Source: Clitoria ternatea (taxonomy: Eukaryota > Streptophyta > Magnoliopsida > Fabales > Fabaceae). Taken from it: 64,000 nt of DNA. Below are positions 45,590 through 55,672 of this stretch, piece by piece; the first letter of the stretch is position 1, and each line of letters begins with the position of its first letter. The DNA lies in contig CM075675.1 in the NCBI GenBank assembly GCA_037962975.1, positions 46,980,501 to 47,044,500 on the forward strand, given 5' to 3'. The translations under genes were made by a program, and so were the position numbers. The notes below the pieces were generated by a model, which was not told the origin of the DNA, searched no databases, and saw only the letters and a program-made list of their open reading frames with translations.

Positions 45590-46435
45590 GCCTATTTAGG
45601 CATTCTTTCCCGTCTGATAGCCTATCAGGGCACCCTTTCCCTTCTTGCCGCCTATTAAGGCAACTTTTCCTTTCCAGGCACCCCTTTTATCTTCCAGCCA
45701 CCTATCAAGGCATCCTTTACCTTTCCAGTCGCCTATCAAGGCATCCTTTATTTTCTAGTCGCCTATCAAGGCATCCTTTATTTTCCAGCCGCCTATCAAG
45801 GCATCCTTTACTTTTCTAGTCGCCTATCAAGGCATCCTTTATTTTCCAGTCGCCTATCAAGGCATCCTTTATTTTCCAGCCGCCTATCAAGGCATCCTTT
45901 ATCTTTCCAGCCGCCTATCGAGGCATCCTTTATCTTCCAGTCGCCTATCAAGGCATCCTTTACCTTTCCAGCCGCCTATCAAGGCATCCTTTATCTTTCC
46001 AGCCGCCTATCAAGGCATCCTTTATTTTCCAGCCGCCTATCAAGGCATCCTTTATCTTTCCAGCCGCCTATCAAGGCATCCTTTATCTTTCCAGCCGCCT
46101 ATCAAGGCATCCTTTATCTTTCCAGCTGCCTATCAAGGCATCCTTTATTTTCTAGCCGCCTATCAAGGCATCCTTTACCTTTCCAGTCGCCTATCAAGGC
46201 ATCCTTTATCTTTCCAGCCGCCTATCAAGGCATCCTTTATCTTTCAGCCACCTATCAAGGCATCCTTTATTTTCCAGTCGCCTATCAAGGCATCCTTTAT
46301 TTTCCAGCCGCCTATCAAGGCATCCTTTATCTTCCAGTCGCCTATCAAGGCATCCTTTATTTTCCAGCCACCTATCGAGGTACCCTTTACTTTTCAGTCG
46401 CCCACGAGGGCAACCTTTACTTTCCAGTCTACTGG
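45590..46435. repeat. Minisatellite, about 27 units of 30-31 bp
   Basis: Unit core GCCTATCAAGGCATCCTTTA with a variable TTTCCAG/CTTTCCAG linker. The first four and last two units are degenerate; the central 22 or so are nearly identical. It lies about 300 bp before the 3' LTR. A minus-strand ORF (46206-46454) of repeating KGCLDRRLE is only the repeat read through. Confidence 0.95.
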
Positions 46436-46498
46436 GGGTCAATCCTGATCTCATTACCTCCCGTTAACTAAAAGACCATTTTTCCCTGTCCATTCAAA

Positions 46499-46530
46499 AA
46501 AAAAGAAGAAGAAGAAGAAGAAGAGAAGAA
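46499..46530. repeat. (GAA)n microsatellite
   Basis: Purine tract of AAG units with AAGAG variants, 200 bases before the 3' LTR. Confidence 0.9.
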
Positions 46531-46710
46531 GAGAAACAGAAGTGGAGAATGCTCGTTTTAAGAAAAAAGAGGTCACACAGATTCGTGATTGCCCATACCA
46601 TCAGTTGCCATACCGATCAGGAGGTCCCACTTGGCCCCCCTACATCGGTGTTCATATCTTTACTTCCTTTTCACTTCAAAAACACAAAAGCTTCGTGTTT
46701 CTTTTGTGAA

Positions 46711-46731
46711 AAAGAAGTAAAGAGGGGCATC
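46711..46731 (+). promoter_or_regulatory. Ogre-like polypurine tract
   Basis: AAGAAGTAAAGAGGGGCATC directly before the 3' LTR. Confidence 0.75.
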
Positions 46732-49700
46732 TGTGAACACCTCTTTTGGTCTGGTCCAAGTGGAATGAATATTTTTTATACTGAATTCCAATTTAGAGTG
46801 GTCAAATTCGAGTAGAATGGCTCCAGAATAATCAGAACCGAGCAAAATAAGTCAGAATGAAGCTTTTCCAAGTGAAATACAGCCCTGTTAGAGGCAAATC
46901 CGATTGGAACGACTCAAAAATGATCACATCTAAACAGGATAACTCAGGTTAAAGCATTTCCGAGTGGAATACAGCCCTGGTGGAGATAAATCCGAGTGAA
47001 AAAACTCAAAAAGAGTCAAATCCGAGTCAAAATGAAGCATTTCCGAGTGGAATGACTCAAAAATGATGAAATCCGAGTGGAATCACTCAGAATGAGTCAT
47101 TCCGAGTGAAAAACCCCCCTGTTGAAGTTGAATCCGAGTAGCATCACTCAAATGAGTAAAATCCAAGTGAAATATGCTCCTGTTGGATCAAATCCGAGTG
47201 GAACTACTCAGAATGGAGCAAATCCGAGTAGAACTACTCAGAATGAGTCAATTCCGAGTGGAAAGCTTCCCTGTCAGAGCCATTCCGAGTGAAGAAATTC
47301 AAATTTCTAATTCTGAGTGTGAAGAAGTTTATTTCCGAGCGAAAAATAGCCAAAATTCCAATTTTCGAGCCATTTCAGTCGGTTCCGTGTCAATGGTCAC
47401 TCGGATTGGGGGAGAGGAAGTGAAGTCCGAGCCAGGTACTCTCCAAATCAATTTCCGAGTGTTTCTCTTTGATTTTCAATCGGCTCTGTGTCCTCTTTTA
47501 CACTTTCCCAAGTCAAATTTTACCAACACCAAATCCCCTCCGTGTCATCTTTTACACCTTTCCGAGCCATGTTTCAATTCCGAGTCACACTTCACACATT
47601 TCAGTCAGTTCCGAGTCGTTGGTGGTTCGGATTGTGGAGAGGAATTTAGGAACCGAGTGAGAAGTGCTTCACTCGGTTCTGAATGAATGTTCCGAGTGAC
47701 ACATCAACATGATTTCACTCGGTCTTTTGCACTCAATGAACCTTTTCCACTCGGATCCAGGAGGCAAACTGAGGACTGACCCCTTTTCTCACTCGGAGTC
47801 GATTCCAACCATGGTTGAACACTGACTGAGGGATTAAGCCGAGCCATTTTCACTCGGCATTCCACCATTTCACTCGGTTTTCCACATCCTCTCTCAGATT
47901 TTCAACATTCCTCTCTTTGAATTTCAAAATCCCACTCGGATTACAATATTTTCTCTTGGTTTTCTACATCCTCTCTCAGATTTCACCATGTTCACTCGGA
48001 TTTCACCATTCTAACTCGGATTTCAATATCCTCACTCGGAATTCCACTATCCTCACTCGGATTTCCAACATTTTCACTCGGATTTCCATAATTCTCACTC
48101 AGAATTCTTCCATTCTCACTCGGATTCCCACCAGATCCCCCTGTTAGACCGTGCTGACTTGGATTCCACCACCCAAGTGGATCCAGGAATCCTGGGGGTG
48201 GCAGACAAGTGGGAAACAGGGGTGGAAGTGGGGGGAATTAAAAATTCCCACCCAGCCGTTGTCCCCCACTTCACTCTGAGTGGAGGCCTGAGCTGGCATT
48301 CCACTCGGAAGTGGAAGCCTGAGCTGGCCTTCCATTCAAGCCAACCTATAAATAGGCAAGGGGGAGGACAACTGAGGAGGAGGCTTCAGAGGAGGAAAAC
48401 TCTGCCAAAAAGTCCTTCGTGCTCTCTTCTCTCTCACACCAATTCTTCTCTTCTTCTCCTTCCATCACTTCTCACTCTACATACACCCTCTCTCCCACCG
48501 TACTCTCCCTTTCTTCTCCCCTTCTAAAGACCAAACCACACACACACACCTCACATCACTTCAATCCGTCTCCTCAACCCATACACCGTCCAGCTTTCTC
48601 TCTCTTCTCCTTCCAACCCACACCATATCGTCTAAGCCAGCTCCACACCGTCCAGAATCCCTCTCCTCGGTCAGTCTCACTCGGCAGTCCACTTCTCACT
48701 CGGTAAATCCTCTTTCCATTCGGTTTCCTTTGTTTCCACTCGAATTTGCACCGTTTCACTCGGATTTTTACTGTTTCAGTCAAATTTTCACTGTTTCACT
48801 CGGTTTCTGCTATTTCCACTCGGTTTTCCTCAATTTCACTCGGAATTTTCCCATTCCACTCGGTTTTTACCATTTTTTTACTCGGTTTTCCTCAATCTCA
48901 CTCGGTTTTATGCTTTTCTCACTTGGTATTTCATTTTTTAACTTGGTTTCTTCCATTTCCACTCAGTTTTTCCCATTTTCACTTGGTTTTTTCCCTCTTT
49001 CTCACATGGTTTTCTCTTCTTCCCCTTAGTTTTTGCTCATTTTTCCTCTGTTTTCCGAACTTACTGTGGAAAATAAATGCTTCCTATGCTTTCTTTCAAA
49101 TCTAAATAAAAATTAAAAAAAGGAAACAAATCTTTTCTAAAACAGTGTCGTACGGGAGCACTCCCGTCTACACAACCTCTTTAGGATTCATACACGTGCG
49201 AAGAACTTTGCCTTGTATGAGTTCCCCGTCTCAATGACATCTACCATCATTTCCCAAGTCTTTTCCTAAAAGAACAACACTCAGAACTACGTAACCCTGA
49301 TTTCTTGATAATTCAAGAATACGTAGGAGCAGGATTTCAATTTCTGTCGGGCCCATCTCTCTTATTCCTTTTTGCTGATTTATTCCCTTACTTTCATGTT
49401 TCTTTCATAAATGTTCTTTTTTGGTTACTTCCGTGAAAATCAATTTAGACGTGACGTCTTGTTGATTTCCCCCTGGTTTTTTTTGTTCAAACCTCGCCAC
49501 AATTCATAGGGAAGGGATACTTAGGACAAGACGTCCCGCTTATCTCTTTCCTATCCCTGTCTTTTTTATTCAAGGATGTATAATTTAGGCGTGACGCCTT
49601 ATTAGCATTCTCTTCCTTTCTCTGTCTCATATCGAAGTTGAGTTTAATTCGGATGAAACGTCCCATTGACCTCTCTTCGACATTCCATGTTTGTAGAGTT

Positions 49701-50019
49701 CTCTCACTCCATTCTGTCTTTTTTAAAATAAAAAAAAAGATACAACAATAAAAGGGAAGAAATAAAATATCTTTTGTAAGGCTATTTATGTTGCGCATTT
49801 TCAATCTTGGTACTGTTTTTGGACAGGCGATGTAGGGTGCTAATACCTTCCCTACTCGTAACCGACTCCCGAACTTGAATCTCAATTTTTAACCAGTGCT
49901 TTACTGAACCTAGTTTTTTCCAATGTTTTTCCTATGGATAAAAACGTTGGTGGCGACTCCCTGTTTCACACCACTTTTTCTCTCTCTCTCGCCGCGCCGT
50001 CGCGATTTAGGTTGCGACA
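46732..50019 (+). repeat. 3' LTR of the Ogre-like element
   Basis: 3,288 bp, near-identical to 35860-39149. In the first 640 bases I count about 14 differences, nearly all C/T or G/A, several inside CCGAGT motifs. Confidence 0.93.
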
Positions 50020-50024
50020 CTAAG

Positions 50025-50669
50025 GGAAATTTATTACCAGATAAAAATACCTTGGAATCCATACCTAAAAGTAATATGTAATCTATATTTATCTATCTCA
50101 ATATTTCTGCTAATCAAACCTATGATTAAAATGTAGCACTAATACTATATGAAAGTTTCTTCAAAACAGAAAATCTCATATCATGAACGAGACAATTAAT
50201 TAAAAAAGATCTTATTTTTAGTATGGAAATGAAAAAATATATTGATTTCCTTACTCTCTCTCTTTTTTTTTTGACAAATTCTTAGTTATACTTTTAAGTA
50301 ATATCTTTTTTTATGGAAATTAAAAAACATCTTAGTTTCCTTATTTTTTTTGATAAATTCTTAGTCCCCTTACTTTAGGTGATGTACGTCTAAAACAAAA
50401 TATATCCTTTTATTTGGGAAAAAATATATAATTTATATTTGGTACTATTAGGCACGATAGATAGCTGTATTTGAATCCTTCAAATTTGTAGGAAATGATC
50501 TGTTTTTACCTTAAATTTGATGGCTAAAACTCATTTTAACCGGGGCTAAACAAAAATCTGTCCTGACTCAGCTTCGATTTTGATGAAGACGGTAACGAGG
50601 CCGAGAAAACAACTACCCACCCGACCTGCACCCGAACTCATCCTTTATATACAAATCCAATAATTTTAT
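50025..50669. other. Spacer between Ogre-like element and diverged solo LTR
   Basis: AT-rich, with a partial repeat around 50255 and 50345 (both TTTTTTTTGA-CAAATTCTTAG like). No gene seen. Confidence 0.5.
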
Positions 50670-52460
50670 TGTGAACACCATTTTTTTTATCTTTTATTTA
50701 TTTATTTTCAAAAGCATTATTAGTTTTGTTTTATTTTTAAATTAAAGGAAGATAATTTAAAAAAATAAAGAAACACCACCCATCTCTCTGGTCCAAGGAG
50801 GGGGGAGGTAGGGCTCAAACCCCACTATTCTAGGTGACCTACAAATGCTCTTAACTACTTGAGCTTGGGAGGGAGGTCCATTTCCTTTTGTTTCCATACA
50901 TAATCCTAACGGGTCTTTAATTTGTTTTTGTTCCCTTTGCTTCCTTTTTTGGGTAATGGACTTCAGTTTTTTGAAGCTCAGAATGTCAAGAAAGTTCCTG
51001 TTTTTGCAAACAAAAAAGACAAACAAAAAAGGTGTTTTGATTTATTTCTAAAAATCACAAATAGTTTTAGTTTTACGTTTGAATGTAAGTTTTTTTTTAA
51101 AATATAATATAAAAATATAATAATAATAAATGGTTTTCTTATGTTAAAATGTTTAAACGTAAGTATTTTTTAAAAATAAAATAATAAATAATTTTTATTT
51201 ATGTTAAAATAAAATAAAAAATATATCCTTTTCAATCTAGGAGTAATGAATGAAAATAAAAATAAATTCTTTTTATGAATAATAAAATAAAAAAATAACT
51301 TTTATTTATGTTAAATCAAAAAATGAAAATATTAAAAGTTAAATATAATTTTCTTAAAAAAATATATAATAAATTCTTTGTGCTAAACCCAAAATAAAAA
51401 TCTTAAAACCAAAAATATTATTTCCAAAATAAAAGTAAATAGTTTTCTTTTTATTTATGATGAATTTTACATTAAAACCTAAAATTTTTTTATATATAAA
51501 AGTAAACTATCGTTTATACTAAATCAAAATCTTATAAGTGGTGTCGTGCAAATTACTTTCCCTACACACACTTTATAAGACTTCGAACACGTGCGATTTT
51601 CTTCTTCCTCATGAATTTTCTTTCCTGATTTCTCAATACACTTGAGAATACGTAGGAGCGGGAATTACTCCCGTCTGGCCCACTTTTCTCTTATTAATTT
51701 TCGTGTGTCGTCGTTTTATTCGACTAAATTCACACTATTACTATTTTAATACAAGGGGATTAATTTAGACGAGACGTCTTGTTAATCCCATCATATGTTC
51801 CAATATACAATAATAATAATATTTCTAATAAAAGAATTAATTTAGACGAGACGTCTTGTTAATCTTCTCATATTTTTAATATATTCTAACATTTCTTATA
51901 TAAAAGGGTTAATTTAGACGAGACACTCTGTTAATCTTTTATTTTGTTTAACTAGCTTTATTTTATCTCATCTTATTTAACTTTTTTTTACTTTTTAATT
52001 TGTATTACAAATTAAGGTTAATTTGTAAGGGACATCCTGTTAATCCTTACTTTCACTCTGTTTTATTCTTCCTTACTGTCACTGTTTAGTCAAGTTATTC
52101 AATTTAAAATTAATTTGGATAAGATATCCTATTAACTTTATTTTGAAGTTTCCTCGTCTGTTTTGTCTGTTTCTTTTCTAAAGAAGTTAAAATAATTTCT
52201 AGGTTACTTATAATGTGCGTTATCAATTTGGGATAACCGTTTTATAACTGATAGTTGTGAGGTGCTAATACCTTTTTCACCTGTAATTCGACTCCCAAAT
52301 TAGAATTTCAATTTTATGATTAGTGCTTTAAAAAGATTTTCCCAGTATTTTACCATTAAAAAATATCGGTGACGACTCCCCGTTTTCTTTTCGAAACGAT
52401 TTCAATTTGAATAATTTATTTTTAAGGGTCGGCCGTCCTGCCGTGATCCCGATCGCGACA
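50670..52460 (+). mobile_element. Diverged solo LTR related to the Ogre-like family
   Basis: 1,791 bp beginning TGTGAACACCA and ending GATCGCGACA, flanked by TTTAT (50665-50669) and TTTAC (52461-52465), a 4-of-5 duplication. From about 51535 onward it parallels the R-U5 end of the Ogre-like LTR: CGTAGGAGCGGGA, CGTCTGGCCCA, repeated TTTAGACGAGACGTCTTGTT, GGTGCTAATACC and GACGACTCCC. The first half differs and lacks CCGAGT motifs; it has TTTTTATTTATGTTAAA repeats (51190-51320) and a SINE. Probably an older insertion of a sister family. Confidence 0.8.
50755..50885 (-). repeat. tRNA-derived SINE inside the diverged solo LTR
   Basis: On the minus strand, AAGCTCAAGTAGTTAAGAGC (A-box region, about 50847-50866) is followed 25-35 bases on by GGGTTTGAGCCC (B box, 50811-50822). 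A T-rich tail lies towards 50755. A and B box spacing and tail fit a plant tRNA-derived SINE. Target duplications not resolved. Confidence 0.6.
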
Positions 52461-52465
52461 TTTAC

Positions 52466-53972
52466 TTATAGCTATAATTAAATGATAACAACAAGTATAT
52501 ATATTTTTCTTAAAATAATATATAATTATAAAATTTATTATCTATAAAAAATTTTAATGTCTATTTTATATATTATTTCAATTAAATATGTTATATAATT
52601 TATTTGAAATTATATAGTTAAGTTATAAAAAAAGTAGAGTATGGTAAGATTTCAATGGGTGTCCTTGAATCCAATGAAAACCCGCACGGGTGAGGATTAG
52701 TTCTAAAATCCTAAATCCATCTTATTTTAATCCGATCTTAAATCCACCCTAATTTTTATGTTGACGGAGATAGAGAGAGCAAAACCCACCCGTCGTCATG
52801 TCTATCAACTATGTAAATTATGACTAATTAGTATAGCCTGATCAATGCATAATTTTTTGTTGTTGTTTTAATTTTTTTTAATGGCTTAAATAAAAATTTT
52901 ATGTCTATCTAATTTTTAAAGATTTCATTTTTTTAATATGAAGTATAAAAATATTTTAATATGTTTAGACATTATGATAATAATATTTTAATATGTTTAA
53001 AATATGTTTACACATTTTAGTTCGGACCAAACTAATCACGACTAAAAAATTAATGAACTGATGAAGGAATTACTGATAAGATTCATGAGTTGGAACGGAT
53101 TTATATTCAATTCAGTGCAAGTGCGTCTCAATGTAAACAACATGTTAAAACCATTTTTAGTTTTCATGTGAACCCAACATTGTGTATACATAGTTATTCA
53201 TGTCAACAAAAGCATAAAAGTAATAGAATTCATTTGAGTTTACTTTCATCTAAAAGAAAAATGTTTGATATTTTGAAAGTTTTCTAAATATATTTAACAT
53301 GTCATATATTGTTGTGGTATTACTGAATAGTTTTTTTCTTTATTGATTTCAATAATCAAAGTAATTTCTTTTTTAAAATAATAAAACTAATTTTATTTTA
53401 ACATTTTAGTGACAGATCAAGCTATCGCACAGAGTAAACAAGTACAATTTTGTTGTAGCTTTTACAATATGATATATGTTATTTCTAGATATATGAAGAA
53501 CATTAAGATAATTATAAGAAACCAGAAGAATGGCATTCCAATATTCCTGCACAAGTGCATGTGTTTTATTTTGTTTTCTAAGATAAGGTAGTGTTCACTA
53601 AAATGTATGATTTTTTTAGGTTTTCTTTTAAGTGTTTTCTGAATGAATTTTTATTCTCCTAATTAAATAAGTGTTTATCCACCTCAAAACATAAATCTTT
53701 TATATTTTAAGTTTTTTGATAATACAGTTTACCTTAAAATAATTTTTTTTATAACTTCTATAAAACATATGTGAATTTTCTGTTTAACTATTATTTTAGG
53801 TAAAGAAAAAGATACAGCTATTATTTTCCCCTCTTTTTGCTTGATGTACTTATGTAAGTGTAAAAATAGAACTCAAGGAAGTAAATAGTAAATAGTTACA
53901 TCTCAAACAACCAATTTAAATAATATCGTGTGTAGAGAATAGCTTGATTTCAAGAATAACAAGTCTTGAATA
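52466..53972. other. AT-rich intergenic region
   Basis: Between solo LTR and the 3' end of the DUF946 gene. Short ORFs (53090-53287, 53409-53591) have no recognisable domain. The final part, from about 53870, is probably the 3' untranslated region of the minus-strand gene. Confidence 0.5.
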
Positions 53973-55672
53973 TCAGCGTTCATCATTTTTCCAAAAATCC
54001 TTATACTTTGGACCCTTGGGCCCATCATTTGGACCCCAATTCATCCAATAGTTTAGCCAACATGGCTCTGTAACTTGTGATCCCAAATACTCAGCAGCAA
54101 CAATTTCAAACTCATTTCCCGTATCCATGACTAACTCACTTTTAGCTGCATCATTCCTTATACCAAACCCCCTCATCCCTTGCATAACAAGTCCAGGCTT
54201 TGGGAACAAGGCATGACCATGCAAGGAAGAATAAGCAACAAGTCTATTACCATTTTGGAACTCAAGTTCAGATGCATCCACCCATTGACCCTTACTATGT
54301 TGTGAGAAATAAACCTTCCATAACTCTCCATTAAAGTTGCTTACCCTTAATGTCACATGCTCCCAATCTCCCACATGTTCCCCTTTTGTCCTTAGTGAAA
54401 TATTTGTACATGCCGCTTTTGCCCTTGCACCCCCATTAAATGGATAAAAAATCCATATCACTATGTCAGTGAGAGTTCCACCTAGCATTGGTTTAACATG
54501 AACATAAGCTTTAGAACTTTGCAAATCTCCTTTCTTCACACTAACTCTCTTGGCTTGATCCATTGGTAGATCCAACCAAAAGGTAACATCATCATCATCA
54601 TTGGAATTACCATTTTGTTGTGGAAGGTTAGACCCTGTTGGTTCTATTGAAATCTCCCTTATAACACCCTTTGTTTTTTCACAGAGTAATGCTCCATTGG
54701 TGAAAAACCACTCCACAGAGGAAGGAAGGTACTTTTCCATAGGATGCAAGTATATATATGGGGAATAAGCCTTGATCATTGACACAATTTGAGGTAAATT
54801 AGGCATGAAGGTATAGGTAGAATATTTGGTATTTTTCAAACAAGCAATAGGCAAAATTTTAGAATTTGTCCCTCCACTTTGAGCTAGGAAGGTTCCTACA
54901 GAAACACCTTGAGCTTCAATGCCTCTCTTGATTGGTTTCACATCATAAACTGTGAAACTTTTGTTTTTCGTTCTCCAAATTTGCTTTGACTTATTTTTTG
55001 TGCATTCATCAGTGAGGTCTGATCTAACACACCTAATTTTGTTAAGGGAAGGCTTCTCTGGTGAGGTGGTGACAATATGGCCTACAGGCTTATAGCCATC
55101 TTGAGCTATTGGTAACCAAATATAGCCTTCTTCATCTTGCATTATTTTCAAAGACTTGCTACTCCATACTAATATGTAATCAATTGGTTTGGTTAAGGCT
55201 TTGTTTGTGGTTGAAGAGTAATCTTTCCCCACAAGAACCCAACCATGAAGAGGTTTGTTGTTACATTGGCAGTAACATCCTAGGATGTAGAAACCTTCAG
55301 ATAGACCTGTTGGTTCAAAAAATGTGGCACCAATATCATTTGATCCACCTTCATAGGTGGCCCAAACTTTGTTGAATGTTGAAATTTGTGATACCAGCAA
55401 CCCACCACCAAGGTCAATTATGCCAGATGCAAATCCATCACCTACAAATTACATGACAGCCCAATAAAGACCATATACAAAAATTTACCATAACCAATAT
55501 TAAACAAAATTATATAGCTACCTTGCTTATCTCATCAAAGTATTTAGAGAGAAATGAAGGGTATCATTGAATGCATACCTTGTGGCCAGACTGGTATACC
55601 AGCAGGAAGCTTAAATGTAGTTTCAATGGATGAGTTTTTCTCTTTCTTGGAGTGGCTAAGGAAACTTGCCAT
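53973..55672 (-). CDS. DUF946 / Vps62-like protein, two exons
   Basis: Exon 1 is 55579-55672 (MASFLSHSKKEK to IPVWPQ) and exon 2 is 53973-55441 (from GDGFASGIIDLGGG). They join in phase to 520 aa. Splice borders are GT and AG. The protein matches the plant DUF946 family (PF06101), often called vacuolar protein sorting-associated protein 62 by weak similarity. Supporting phrases are GFYILGCYCQCNNKPLHGWV, SVEWFFTNGALL, WIFYPFNGGARAK, GEHVGDWEHVTLRVSNF, YSSLHGHALFPKPG and WGPNDGPKGPKYKDFW. Biochemical role is not established; no signal peptide or membrane segment is visible. The ATG at 55400 would give a 475-aa shorter form, but exon 1 restores the family N-terminus. Length is usual. Gene appears intact. 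Confidence 0.92.

Larger units (their letters stand above)
35860..50019 (+). mobile_element. Ogre-like Ty3/gypsy element with gag but no pol
   Basis: 14,160 bp between perfect CTAAG duplications (35855-35859 and 50020-50024). LTRs of 3.29 kb (35860-39149, 46732-50019) begin TGTGAACACC and end TTGCGACA. A primer-binding region, TGGCGACTCCACTGGGGAC, follows the 5' LTR; a polypurine tract precedes the 3' LTR. The only coding region is a Tat/Ogre-type gag (40313-42424). The remaining 4.3 kb to the polypurine tract has no trace of protease, RT, RNase H or integrase and is built of repeats. It must have been mobilised in trans by a relative. LTR differences are roughly 1-2%, mostly transitions, so insertion is young. 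Confidence 0.93.

Noticed and set aside
45590..46435. CRISPR-like array of regular repeats
   Set aside because: Units are contiguous with no unique spacers, and the host is a plant.
46206..46454. Minus-strand ORF with KGCLDRRLE repeats
   Set aside because: Minisatellite read through in one frame; not a protein repeat family.
53090..53591. Two short plus-strand ORFs
   Set aside because: About 60 codons each in AT-rich DNA with no domain and no supporting context.
55580..55672. Starting DUF946 at the internal ATG 55400
   Set aside because: A spliced upstream exon in correct phase restores the family N-terminus.
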